Position numbers and translations under genes: made by a program
Source: Ralstonia sp. UNC404CL21Col
GTDB lineage: Bacteria; Pseudomonadota; Gammaproteobacteria; Burkholderiales; Burkholderiaceae
NCBI RefSeq assembly: GCF_000620465.1
Contig: NZ_JIBE01000004.1
Coordinates: 1-64,000, forward strand
Direction: 5' to 3'
DNA length: 64,000 nt
In this document: positions 29,888-38,421 of the stretch, piece after piece
Layout of the letters: the number at the start of each line of letters is the position of its first letter
Numbering within the stretch: the stretch's first letter is position 1
The notes under the pieces: generated by a model
The model's database searches: none
The model's input: only the letters and a program-made list of their open reading frames with translations
Told to the model about the DNA's origin: nothing

Positions 29888-30823
29888 CTAGCGCGTCGCG
29901 GCTGTGTCCATCGCCATAACTTTGGCGATGAACGCATCGGCCTTTTTACTGGGTGCCTGCGCAAGCTGGGGGTTCAGGCAGTCGAGGAACGCCCGCACCA
30001 GCCGTGCATCCTTGCGCTCCTTCAGGAAGTACAGGTATTCGTGGATGATCGGCGCGTTGTCGGCAAACGGCAGCACGCGCACGTCGGGCCGGCGCGGTGC
30101 TTCACGCGCGGGCACGATGCTGCAGCCCAGCCCCAGGCTGATCGCCTCGTAAATGGCTTCGCGGCTGCCGATGATGCTCGTGCTGGCGGGCTCGATGCCG
30201 GCCGCAGCGAACGCGTCTTCGGTAACGCGGCGCGTGACGGAACCCGGCTCGCGCATCAGCAGCTGGCAGCCGGTAATGTCGCCCAGCGTAATGCTCGGGC
30301 GCCGACCGAGCGCGTGGTCCAACGGCACGACCAGCACCATCGTGTCCTCAGCCAGCGTGATGCGATGCAGGCGTTCGTCATCCACCGCGTGAGACGACAC
30401 CGCCAGGTCGATGCGCACCTCCGAAAGCGCCTCCAGCATCTGCTGCGAGTTGCCGAATTCGATGGTGATTTCGATGGTCGGATGGCGCGTGCGAAACGCC
30501 GCCACGCTGGGCAGGATGTAGTAAGGGCCCGTGGCGCCCACGCGCAGGTTGCCCGTGCGCAGATCGCCGGCATTGCGCAGGAGAAAATCGACGTCGCCTT
30601 CCTGCTGGGCGAGGCGTTCGACGATGGGCATGAGGCTCACACCCAGATCGGACAGGTCCAGCCGGCTGCCGCGGCGATGGAACAGCTCCACGCCGTACAT
30701 CTCTTCGAGCTGGCGGATGCGCCCGGTCACGGTGGGCTGCGACAGGCGCAGGCGCTTGGCGGCGGACGTGACGCTGCCCTGGCGCGCTACCTCGAAGAAC
30801 GACATCAATAGATCGCCCAGCAT
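29888..30823 (-). CDS. LysR-family regulator of phosphonate utilisation (copy 2)
   Basis: 311 residues. The HTH is GSVTSAAKRLRLSQPTVTGR. The effector domain has LRVGATGPYYILPSV, SREAIYEAISLGLGCSIVPA and the end HEYLYFLKERKDARLVRAFL. It is paralogous over its whole length to the regulator at 22001 and adds about 25 residues at the C-terminus. It points back towards the cluster from the far side, next to the HAD gene. It may respond to a different phosphonate or antagonise copy 1. Confidence 0.85.
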   Translation of the reverse strand: MLGDLLMSFFEVARQGSVTSAAKRLRLSQPTVTGRIRQLEEMYGVELFHRRGSRLDLSDLGVSLMPIVERLAQQEGDVDFLLRNAGDLRTGNLRVGATGPYYILPSVAAFRTRHPTIEITIEFGNSQQMLEALSEVRIDLAVSSHAVDDERLHRITLAEDTMVLVVPLDHALGRRPSITLGDITGCQLLMREPGSVTRRVTEDAFAAAGIEPASTSIIGSREAIYEAISLGLGCSIVPAREAPRRPDVRVLPFADNAPIIHEYLYFLKERKDARLVRAFLDCLNPQLAQAPSKKADAFIAKVMAMDTAATR

Positions 30824-31062
30824 GGTTGTGTTTCCCTGATGTGTCTTTTTTTGATCGTCAGGCCGCCCAGTCTAGGCAGCGTTTGTGACGCTACATGCGG
30901 TGAAACCTTACGGTCAGCCATGGACAGATGCGCGGGCGGGCGGCCACTGGCGCGTGCAAGTCGGCGTGGCCTGGGCGGCATCGAAAAGGCGGTGCCCGCG
31001 AGGACGGCACGGGCGCACATCGTGCTACCGTGTTGGCCTATGCGCGGAACAGAGGAGAGGCC

Positions 31063-31482
31063 ATGCCGGTGCTGAAGGTCGATGTCGTCACGGCAGAAGA
31101 ACGGCTGTACGAAGGCAACGCCAAGTTCGTGGTGATCCCCGGCACCGAGGGTGAACTGGGCATCCTGCCCGGCCATGAGCGTCTGCTCACGCGCTTGCGC
31201 CCCGGCACTGTGCGCGTCACGCAGGAAAACGATGAAGAGGTGATCCTGTTTGTGGCCGGTGGCTTTGTCGACGTGCAACCCGAACAGGTGATCGTCCTGG
31301 CGGACACCGCTGTCCGCGCCCACGACCTGGACGAGGCCAAAGCGGAGCAGGCCCGCAAGGCGGCAGAAGAGCACATGCAAAACAGCAGCAGCAAATTCGA
31401 CTACGCCCGCGCCCAGGCCGAACTGGCGGAAGCCGTTGCGCAGCTGGCCGCCATCGAACGTTTGCGCAAGCGCCGCCGCTGA
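31063..31482 (+). CDS. atpC: Orphan F0F1 ATP synthase epsilon subunit
   Basis: 139 residues with the full epsilon fold: an N-terminal beta sandwich ([20 protein letters not shown], then LTRLRPGT) and a C-terminal helical hairpin ([13 protein letters not shown]). Epsilon normally sits at the end of the atp operon, but no other atp gene is in the window. ATG 31063 has AGAGGAGAGG upstream; the frame is open from 30928. It may be a second copy that tunes or substitutes for the main subunit. The 239-bp region before it holds no gene that I can see. Confidence 0.9.
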   Translation: MPVLKVDVVTAEERLYEGNAKFVVIPGTEGELGILPGHERLLTRLRPGTVRVTQENDEEVILFVAGGFVDVQPEQVIVLADTAVRAHDLDEAKAEQARKAAEEHMQNSSSKFDYARAQAELAEAVAQLAAIERLRKRRR

Positions 31483-31623
31483 ATTTGCCATCACATCCGC
31501 GCTAGAGCGTCGTCCCGTCCTCGGAGGGGTAAAGAACCGCGCCGCGCCTCCGTTTTAAAGCAGAACTATCGAATTCCCGCTGAACGTCCCCCAGAGACGT
31601 GATCGGTTCTGCCGGTTCCGCTG

Positions 31624-33723
31624 ATGCCGCCCCTTGTTGTGATTGCCCGTGCGCTTGCGCCGGGCTGCTGGAGACACCCGAGTGCCGAGCACTCAAGCAC
31701 GTTGCGCAGGCACTTGCCGCGCACGCTGACCGAGCCGAAGCGAATCGCGCAAATGTTTGCGGTGGCGGGTACGTTGCTTTCCACGGGCGCGCTCGCACAG
31801 ACCGATGTGGCCGACCTCACTGCGTTGCCCATCGAGCAGCTCATGCAGGTGCAGGTCGTCACGAGCGCATCCAAGTACGCACAGGCCGCCAATGAGGCGC
31901 CGGCCAACGTTTTGGTCGTCACCGCGGCGGACATCAAAGCCTATGGCTGGCGCACCCTGGCCGACATCCTCGGCAGCCTGCCGGGCCTCTACACCAACTA
32001 CGATCGCAGCTACAACACGCTGGGGGCGCGCGGCTTTTTGCGTGCGGGCGACTACGACACCCGCTTCCTGCTGCTGATCGACGGCCATCGCACCAACGAC
32101 CCGATCTTCGACCAGGCGGCCGTCGGCACCGAAGCCATCCTCAACGTCGACCTGATCGAGCGCGTCGAGTACGTGCCCGGAGCGGGCTCGGCGGTGTACG
32201 GATCGAACGCGCTGTTTGGCGTGATCAACATCATCACCAAGCGCGGCCGGGACATTGACGGCGTGCAGGCCAGCGCATCGACGGGCAGCGCCAATGCGCG
32301 CGACGCCCGTGTGACGTGGGGCAAGCGGGCCGAGAACGGCGCCGAGTGGCTGCTGTCGGCCAGCGTGAACGACGCCCCCGGCTGTGACCTTTACTTTCCC
32401 GCGTTCAACCAGCCGGGCGTGAGCGACGGTGTGGCCCGCGGCATGGATTTCGACCGCGCCAAGCGCCTGTTCGCCAAGGGCAGTTTCGGCGAGTTCGGGA
32501 TGACGTTCGGCTACGTCGATCGCACTAAAGGCGTGCCGACCGCCCCGTACGACCAGAGCTTCAACGACCCGCGCTCGCGCGCCGTCGATACGCGGCACAT
32601 GTTCAACGGCACCTGGCAGCACGCCGTGGACGACACGACCGACGTGTCGGCCCGGTTGTTCTGGGGGCGGTATGCGTCGCTGGGCGATTACACATACAAC
32701 CCGCCCCCGGCCGGCATCAACCGCGATGTGTTCGATACCGCGTGGTACGGCACGGAACTGAAGCTGGTGACGCGCCGCATCGAGCGCCACACGCTGGTCA
32801 TGGGCACCGAGCTGCAGCGCGACTACCGTGATGCAATGCGCAATTTCGATACGGCGCCGTACGTCAGCTACCTGGACGACCATCGCACCAACAACCGCCT
32901 GGGCGTGTACGTGCAGGACCAATTCATGCTCCATCCGGATTGGCTGCTGGATACGGGCCTGCGCTACGACCACACGAGCTTCACGCCGGGCATATTCAGC
33001 CCGCGCGTCGGCCTGATCTGGCATGCCGCTCCCACGACCACCGTCAAGGCGATCTACGGCATGGCCTATCGCGCGCCGAACGATTACGAACTGAACTATC
33101 AGACCAGTGCACCCGGCGGCCAGCAGATCACACACGGCCTGTCGGCCGAACGCATCCGGACGTATGAAACGGTTGTCGAACAGCAAGTTGCCGCGGGCGG
33201 CAAGGCCACGTTGTCGGTGTTTCAGAACAACGTTTCCAACCTGATCAGCCAGAGCGAAGACCCGAACACGGGGCTGCTCTTTTTCAGCAACGTGGCGCGC
33301 GTGCGCACGCGGGGCGCAGAACTTGGCTACGAACAGAACTGGCCGGGCGGCACGCGCCTGCGCACGAGCTACAGCTTCCAGCGTTCCGAAGACATGGACT
33401 CTGGTCAGACGCTGGCCAATTCGCCGCGTCACATGCTCAAGATCAACGCCACCGCCCCCGTCTGGCGCGACGACTGGCGCGCCGGGGTCGAGGCGCGGTA
33501 CATCAGCAATCGGCTGACGACCACGGGGCAGGTCGGCGGTTACTGGATCGCCAACCTGACCTTGCTGGCGGCGCGGCTGGCACCCAATCTGGAGATGTCG
33601 GCCAGCGTCTACAACCTGTTCGATCGACGCTACGCCGATCCGGCCGGGCCGGAGCAACCGCAGTCGTCCATCGAGCAGGATGGGCGTGCCTTTCGCCTGA
33701 AATTCACCTACACCTTCCGATGA
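31624..33723 (+). CDS. TonB-dependent outer membrane receptor
   Basis: 699 residues from ATG 31624. The signal peptide is probably PKRIAQMFAVAGTLLSTGAL then AQ (residues 38-59), so residues 1-37 may not all be translated. The plug domain follows (NVLVVTAADIKAYGWRTLAD, RVEYVPGAGSAVYGSNALFG, IIT). The beta barrel ends in YTFR with a terminal aromatic, as expected. The substrate is unknown; the sequence resembles siderophore/cobalamin-type receptors with MoxR-like DIxxYGWRTL plugs. The stop overlaps the start of the YfiR gene (ATGA), so the three genes to 36301 are coupled. Confidence 0.88.
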   Translation: MPPLVVIARALAPGCWRHPSAEHSSTLRRHLPRTLTEPKRIAQMFAVAGTLLSTGALAQTDVADLTALPIEQLMQVQVVTSASKYAQAANEAPANVLVVTAADIKAYGWRTLADILGSLPGLYTNYDRSYNTLGARGFLRAGDYDTRFLLLIDGHRTNDPIFDQAAVGTEAILNVDLIERVEYVPGAGSAVYGSNALFGVINIITKRGRDIDGVQASASTGSANARDARVTWGKRAENGAEWLLSASVNDAPGCDLYFPAFNQPGVSDGVARGMDFDRAKRLFAKGSFGEFGMTFGYVDRTKGVPTAPYDQSFNDPRSRAVDTRHMFNGTWQHAVDDTTDVSARLFWGRYASLGDYTYNPPPAGINRDVFDTAWYGTELKLVTRRIERHTLVMGTELQRDYRDAMRNFDTAPYVSYLDDHRTNNRLGVYVQDQFMLHPDWLLDTGLRYDHTSFTPGIFSPRVGLIWHAAPTTTVKAIYGMAYRAPNDYELNYQTSAPGGQQITHGLSAERIRTYETVVEQQVAAGGKATLSVFQNNVSNLISQSEDPNTGLLFFSNVARVRTRGAELGYEQNWPGGTRLRTSYSFQRSEDMDSGQTLANSPRHMLKINATAPVWRDDWRAGVEARYISNRLTTTGQVGGYWIANLTLLAARLAPNLEMSASVYNLFDRRYADPAGPEQPQSSIEQDGRAFRLKFTYTFR

Positions 33724-34292
33724 ACAGCTCGCACGGCAGCGTCCGACGCGCACGAAGACGAGGCCCGCGCAGGTTCTGCGCGGTGCTCGGCGCCGTGCTG
33801 GCGGGCGTGGCATGCATGGGCGCCACGCAGGCGCAGATGCAGGCCACCGAAGTGCAGGTCAAGGCGGCGTTCATCTACAACTTTGCGCTGTTCACCAACT
33901 GGCCGGCCGACGTCATGCAGGCCGATGCCCCGATGGTGGTGTGCGTCACCGCCCAGCACCCGTTGCAGGCGGCCTTGGAAAAACTGACAGGAAAACCCGT
34001 GCGCGGACACCGCCTGGAAATCCGAAAGATCAACGATGGCACCGTCGCCGGCTGCCATGTCCTGGTGTTCGACGCGCGCGCCTCGAACGGTGTGCGTGTC
34101 GATCCGGCCACGCCCGTGCTGACGGTGTCCGACAGCCCGAAGGGCCAGCGCGCCGCCGGCAACCCCGACCCGATGATCGCGTTGGCGCTGCATGACGATC
34201 GCGTGGTGTTCGATATCGATGCCGTGGCCGCACGGCAGGCGCGTCTGCAGCTCAGTTCCCAGCTGTTGCGCCTGGCGAGGAGCGTGCAATGA
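33720..34292 (+). CDS. YfiR-family (DUF4154) periplasmic protein
   Basis: 190 residues. An Arg-rich n-region, a hydrophobic stretch and an AQ cleavage site near residue 38 give a signal peptide. The family pattern VKAAFIYNFALFTNWPADVM follows, then VCVTAQHPL and RIV-like ends (VFDIDAVAARQARLQLSSQL). In Pseudomonas YfiR is a periplasmic repressor of the diguanylate cyclase YfiN. Here it sits directly before a YfiN-like sensor, with an ATGA overlap at both ends, so a sensor-partner role is likely. Confidence 0.85.
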   Translation: MNSSHGSVRRARRRGPRRFCAVLGAVLAGVACMGATQAQMQATEVQVKAAFIYNFALFTNWPADVMQADAPMVVCVTAQHPLQAALEKLTGKPVRGHRLEIRKINDGTVAGCHVLVFDARASNGVRVDPATPVLTVSDSPKGQRAAGNPDPMIALALHDDRVVFDIDAVAARQARLQLSSQLLRLARSVQ

Positions 34293-36301
34293 GCGAGTCC
34301 ATCACGACCTCTCGGCCGCGCCTGGGGCACTCGGTGGTGCGGGCCAACATGGCCGGTGCCGGTGCGGCGCTGACCATCGCCGGCTTCCTGCTGATCGTGT
34401 TCCAGTTCATCGCGCTGCATGCGGCCCTGGTGCGCGACGTGCACGTGCAGGCGCGCATCGTTGGCGCCAACAGCGTGGCCGCGCTGCTCTTCAATGATCG
34501 CCGGGCGGCCGAAGAAACGCTGGCCGCGCTGGAGGCATCGCCGTCGCTGCGAGCCGCCGGCATCTTCAGCGCACTGCGCAAGCCGTTGGCGCTGTATCAG
34601 CACGGGGACGCCGCACCCGTGCGTGCCCCCGATGCCGCCATGCTGCGCGAGTCGGACGTATCGACGCTCACCACGCTGGAGGTGGTGGAGCCGGTGGAGT
34701 CGGAACGCCGCGTGATCGGCTATGTCGTGGTGCGCTCGAGCCTCAGCGAGCTGTACATGCAACTGCTCGGCTATGCGGTGCTGACCGTATCGGTGGGCAT
34801 CGGCGCGATGGGCCTCGCGTATCTGGTGATCGCACGCATGCGCCGCGCGGTGCTGCAGGCGGAGGCGCATCTGGACTACCTCGCCCATATCGACTCGGTG
34901 ACGGAACTGCCGAACCGGCACGCCTTCAACGAACGCCTGCAGGTCTCGCTCAAGCGCGCAGGCCAGACGGGTGCGGTGGGGCTGCTTCTCCTGGATCTGG
35001 ACAACTTCAAGGTCGTCAACGACACGCTGGGCCACAACAACGGCGACCGCCTGCTGCGCCAGGTTGCGCGGCGGCTGAACGACGTGATCGACCAGGCCAA
35101 CTTGCGTGCCGTGTTGTGCCGCATCGGCGGGGATGAGTTTGCGGTCATCGCAGAACTGTCGGGGCGCGCGCAGATTGCCGAGACGGAAGCGGCAACGCTG
35201 GCCGATGGATTGGCCAAGCGCGTTCTGGCTGCGCTGGCGGCGCCGTTTGCGCTCGACCTGCACCAGATCTACGTGACGGCCAGCGTGGGCGTGAGCCTGT
35301 ATCCGCATGACGCGCGCGACGTGCAGGTGCTGACGCGCAACGCCGACACGGCCATGTACCACGCCAAGAACCGCGGCAAGAATGCCGCTGCCAGTTTTAC
35401 GTCGGAGATGGACCAGCAGGCGCGCCGCCGCCTGCGCGTAGAAGCCGACCTGCGGCGCGCGCTGGACCGCGACGAATTGCTGCTCGCCTACCAGCCGCAG
35501 GTGCGCTTGCGCACCGAAGGCGCACACGACGCAGCGATCTCCAAAGCAAACGTCTACGGCGTGGAGGCACTCGTGCGCTGGCGCCATCCGGAGATCGGGC
35601 TGATCGGCCCCGGCGAGTTCATCGCCGTGGCGGAAGAAACCGGTCTGATCGTGCCGCTCGGCCTCTGGGTGCTGCGTACCGCGTGCCAACAGGCGGTGCG
35701 CTGGATGCGCGAAGACGGCATCACGCTGCGGGTGGCCGTCAACCTGTCGGCACGGCAGACGCGCGACCCGGCGCTCGTCGAGAACGTTATGGACGTGCTG
35801 CGCGAAACCGGCCTGCCGCCGCATCAGTTGGAACTCGAAATTACCGAGAGCGTGCTGATGGAAGACATCGAGGCCAACATCGCGCTGCTCGAATCCCTGC
35901 ACGCGGCCGGCATCAGCCTGTCCATCGACGACTTCGGCACCGGCTATTCCTCGCTCGCGTATCTGCAGCGTTTCCCGATCCAGAAGCTCAAGATCGACCG
36001 CAGCTTCGTGCAGCGCATGCCCGGCGACGGCGAGGCCATTGCCGGTGCGGTGATCGCCATGGCCCACAGCCTGCGCATGCAGGTCGTGGCCGAAGGCGTG
36101 GAAGACCCCGAGCAGCTCGCGTTGCTGCGCGACGCCGGCTGCGACCTGGGGCAGGGCTACCTGTTCTCGCGCCCGCAGCAAGCCGACGCGTTGCTGGCGT
36201 GGCTCAACCGGCTGGACAGCGCCGAGGATGAAGGCAGCGCCGCGTTTGCCGACGGCGAAGCGGCGCCCAGCGCGTCGTTGCCGTCGTCGTTGGCGGGCTA
36301 A
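34289..36301 (+). CDS. Membrane GGDEF/EAL protein with CHASE8-like sensor (YfiN-like)
   Basis: 670 residues. TM1 (residues about 25-45) and TM2 (about 160-180) enclose a periplasmic domain of CHASE8 type. The GGDEF domain has an intact IGGDEF at residues 279-284. The EAL domain has EAL at 426-428 plus NLSARQ, ELEITES, DDFGTGYSS, KLKIDRSFV and AEGVE, so both halves look catalytically competent. YfiN itself has only GGDEF; an added EAL allows synthesis and breakdown of c-di-GMP. Last gene of the coupled TonB-YfiR-YfiN-like operon; the periplasmic YfiR product probably controls it. Confidence 0.9.
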   Translation: MSESITTSRPRLGHSVVRANMAGAGAALTIAGFLLIVFQFIALHAALVRDVHVQARIVGANSVAALLFNDRRAAEETLAALEASPSLRAAGIFSALRKPLALYQHGDAAPVRAPDAAMLRESDVSTLTTLEVVEPVESERRVIGYVVVRSSLSELYMQLLGYAVLTVSVGIGAMGLAYLVIARMRRAVLQAEAHLDYLAHIDSVTELPNRHAFNERLQVSLKRAGQTGAVGLLLLDLDNFKVVNDTLGHNNGDRLLRQVARRLNDVIDQANLRAVLCRIGGDEFAVIAELSGRAQIAETEAATLADGLAKRVLAALAAPFALDLHQIYVTASVGVSLYPHDARDVQVLTRNADTAMYHAKNRGKNAAASFTSEMDQQARRRLRVEADLRRALDRDELLLAYQPQVRLRTEGAHDAAISKANVYGVEALVRWRHPEIGLIGPGEFIAVAEETGLIVPLGLWVLRTACQQAVRWMREDGITLRVAVNLSARQTRDPALVENVMDVLRETGLPPHQLELEITESVLMEDIEANIALLESLHAAGISLSIDDFGTGYSSLAYLQRFPIQKLKIDRSFVQRMPGDGEAIAGAVIAMAHSLRMQVVAEGVEDPEQLALLRDAGCDLGQGYLFSRPQQADALLAWLNRLDSAEDEGSAAFADGEAAPSASLPSSLAG

Positions 36302-36332
36302 CTTCTCTCCCAGAAGAACGTTTTCGGAATTG

Positions 36333-36362
36333 ACCTATTTGGTATACTAACCAACTAGGTTA
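36333..36362. promoter_or_regulatory. MqsA-type operators upstream of mqsR
   Basis: Two inverted repeats: ACCTATTTGGT (36333-36343) and TAACCAACTAGGTTA (36348-36362). The second fits the AACC/GGTT palindromes bound by MqsA in E. coli. A TATACT -10-like hexamer (36343-36348) sits between them, so MqsA binding would autorepress the promoter. Confidence 0.75.
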
Positions 36363-36369
36363 ATTTGGC

Positions 36370-36672
36370 GTGCATGGAAAACGTACGCCACATGCCAAGC
36401 TGTCGCTCATTCGTGAACTGATCCGATCGGGCAGCGTACGGGCGACACGCAGTGCATACGAGGGGGCGCTCGAACTCGGCATTACGGATCTGGCGGGCAT
36501 GTGCGCAGTCGTCATGACGCTCACGCCGCACTGCTTCTACAAGAGCATGACGACCCATGCCGACCACCGCGTGTGGCAAGACGTCTATCACGCCAAGGCG
36601 CAGGGCCAAGACGTCTACCTGAAGCTGACAGTTGTCGATGGCGTGCTGATCGTTTCGTTCAAGGAGCTTTGA
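36370..36672 (+). CDS. mqsR: MqsR-family mRNA interferase toxin
   Basis: 100 residues from GTG 36370. The start (HGKRTPHAKLSL) matches the E. coli KRTPH beginning, which decides for GTG. The C-terminal half has FYKSMTTHADHRVWQDVYHA, then VYLKLTV and IVSFKEL, which are the conserved RNase core. It cleaves mRNA (GCU-type sites in E. coli) until bound by MqsA. The start codon lies 7 nt after the operator pair. Confidence 0.93.
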   Translation: MHGKRTPHAKLSLIRELIRSGSVRATRSAYEGALELGITDLAGMCAVVMTLTPHCFYKSMTTHADHRVWQDVYHAKAQGQDVYLKLTVVDGVLIVSFKEL

Positions 36673-36674
36673 CC

Positions 36675-37076
36675 ATGAAATGCCCGAGCTGCGGTGCCGC
36701 CGAGCTGGTTCATGACACCCGCGATGTGCCGTACGCCTACAAAGGCGAGACGACTGTCATCCCGTCCGTTACTGGAGCGTTCTGCCCTGCATGCGACGAG
36801 ATCGTGCTCGAACGCGGGCAGGGCGACCGGTATGGCGAACTGGTGTCGGCGTTTCAGCGCCAGGTGAATGCCGGCTATGTTGATCCGGCCTACATTGCGG
36901 CGGTGCGGCGCAAACTGAATCTGGACCAGCGCGAGGCCGCCGAGATTTTTGGCGGCGGCGTCAATGCGTTCTCGCGCTATGAGACGGGGAAGACGAAACC
37001 GTCTCTGGCGCTGGTGAAACTCTTGAAGCTTCTCGACCACCACCCCGATCTGCTGGCTGAAATCAAGACAGCTTGA
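36675..37076 (+). CDS. mqsA: MqsA-family antitoxin and autorepressor
   Basis: 133 residues. A zinc domain with C3, C6, C37 and C40 (KCPSCG, then CPAC) binds the toxin. A C-terminal XRE-type HTH (LDQREAAEIFGGGVNAFSRY, then ETGKTKPSLALVKLLKLLD) binds DNA. It starts 2 nt after the mqsR stop and is co-transcribed with it. Confidence 0.94.
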   Translation: MKCPSCGAAELVHDTRDVPYAYKGETTVIPSVTGAFCPACDEIVLERGQGDRYGELVSAFQRQVNAGYVDPAYIAAVRRKLNLDQREAAEIFGGGVNAFSRYETGKTKPSLALVKLLKLLDHHPDLLAEIKTA

Positions 37077-37090
37077 TCGCCCTCCAAAGA

Positions 37091-37120
37091 AAAAGCCCGC
37101 CAATGTGCGGGCTTTTTTTT
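37091..37120. terminator. Bidirectional terminator between mqsA and the EamA gene
   Basis: AAAAGCCCGC (37091-37100) pairs with GCGGGCTTTT (37107-37116), loop CAATGT, followed by TTTT. Both convergent transcription units can use it. Confidence 0.92.
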
Positions 37121-37139
37121 CGACCACCATCGGGCACGT

Positions 37140-38027
37140 TCAAGCAGCCGCCCGCCGCGCCGCGCGCGTTGCCCCGGCCGTCAGCACCACCACGGCCGCG
37201 AGGATGATGCCCGTTGCGCCCAGCGTCTGCGGCGCGACGACTTCATCCGCCAGCCATGCGCCCATCAGCAGGGCGATGGGCGGGTTCACATACACGTAGC
37301 TTGTCGCCATGACGGTGGACACGCGTTCCACCAGCGCCATGTAGGCCGTGAAGGCGATGGCCGAGCCGAACACCACCAGGTAGCCCCACGCAAGCGCGGC
37401 ATGCATGCCGATGTGGCTGGGCCACGTTTCGCCGGTGAGCAGGCTGAGCACGACGAGTGCCACGCCGCCAAAGGCCATCTCCAATACGAACGCCGTCATG
37501 CCCTTGGGCATGTCGATGCGCTTGGAGAGCTGCGAGCCGAACGACCATGACGCGATGGCGGTGGTCAGCGCGAGCACGCCGACCGTGCTGGCCTGGAACT
37601 CCGCGCCACGAAACAGCACCGCAATCCCGATGCTGCCCAGCGCGATGGCGCCAATCTCATAGGCCCGCAGGCGGCCGCCGGCCAGCAGCGTCCAGAGCGT
37701 GGAGAACAGCGGCATCGACGCGATCATCACCGTGGTCGCACCCGACGAGATGGTCTGCTCGGCCACCGCCGTCATGCCCATGCCGCCCACCAGCATGAAC
37801 GCGCCGATCAATGCGCAGTTGCGGACTTGTCGCGCACTCGGCCGCTCTTCGGGCTGCTTGCGCTGTCGCAGGATGACGAGCGGGGCGAGCAGCACCGCTG
37901 CAGCCAGAAAACGCGAGCCCATCATCAGGAAGGGCGGCAGATCGGTCAGCGCAAAGCGGATGGCGAGATACGTTGTGCCCCACACCACGTAGGTGATGAG
38001 CAGGCACAGGGCGATGAAGGGCGACAT
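37140..38027 (-). CDS. EamA-family (DMT) exporter, YedA-like
   Basis: 295 residues, ten hydrophobic segments, two EamA repeats: TYVVWGTTYLAIRFALTDLP at the start and a second half with SATVMATSYVYVNPPIALLM near residue 245. Probably exports amino acids or metabolites; the substrate is unknown. Its start is about 115 bp from the 21-bp repeat array, which may act on its expression. Confidence 0.85.
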   Translation of the reverse strand: MSPFIALCLLITYVVWGTTYLAIRFALTDLPPFLMMGSRFLAAAVLLAPLVILRQRKQPEERPSARQVRNCALIGAFMLVGGMGMTAVAEQTISSGATTVMIASMPLFSTLWTLLAGGRLRAYEIGAIALGSIGIAVLFRGAEFQASTVGVLALTTAIASWSFGSQLSKRIDMPKGMTAFVLEMAFGGVALVVLSLLTGETWPSHIGMHAALAWGYLVVFGSAIAFTAYMALVERVSTVMATSYVYVNPPIALLMGAWLADEVVAPQTLGATGIILAAVVVLTAGATRAARRAAA

Positions 38028-38139
38028 GACGGAACCTCTGCGAGGAAGTCCCGATGCTACTCAACGCCGGCTTATGCGCAAAACGAGTTTTGTTATCGCT
38101 CGTTGTGAGCGGCGTTAGCAAGCAAGTGAACGGAGGCGT

Positions 38140-38413
38140 ATGTGGAGTTCGAGACGCCAATCACGGGGTTCCAGACCTCACGTTCGGGGTTGCGAACCCG
38201 GCGTGCGGGGTTTGGAACCCCATGCATGGCGTTCAGAACCTCAATGCTGGCGTTCGGACTACGAGATATCGAGGTTCTGAACGCCTCCGGTCACGTTCCG
38301 AACGCCACCGGTGGAGTTCGGAACCTCAAGCGCGGCGTCCGGAACCTCAAGCGTGGGGTGTTGGAACCCCAAGTGTCGAGTTCAGAACGCCAAGCGTGAC
38401 GTTCCGAACCTTG
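38140..38413. repeat. Array of 13 tandem 21-bp units, each with a palindromic GTTCnGAAC core
   Basis: The core begins (first G of GTT) are at 38147, 38168, 38189, 38210, 38231, 38252, 38274, 38295, 38316, 38337, 38358, 38380 and 38401. The spacing is 21 bp everywhere except two steps of 22. An approximate unit is sGGsGTTCnGAACCyCAAGc; cores such as GGAGTTCGGAACC and GGGGTTGCGAACCC are near-palindromes. Units differ from each other by several bases, so the array is old or functionally constrained at the core only. It fills most of the 394-bp gap between the EamA gene start and the end of the rhodanese gene. Twenty-one bp is two helical turns, so the palindromes face the same side of the DNA. 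Open frames through the array encode 7-residue repeats (GVRNLKR-like) without a credible start. Confidence 0.9.
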
Positions 38414-38421
38414 GCGGCCCC

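Noticed and set aside
33875-36181. Minus-strand frame of 768 codons opposite the GGDEF/EAL gene
   Set aside because: Antisense to a gene with intact GGDEF and EAL motifs; no domain of its own.
38140-38413. CRISPR array
   Set aside because: The units are directly adjacent at 21 bp with no unique spacers, the repeats are degenerate, and no cas genes are nearby.
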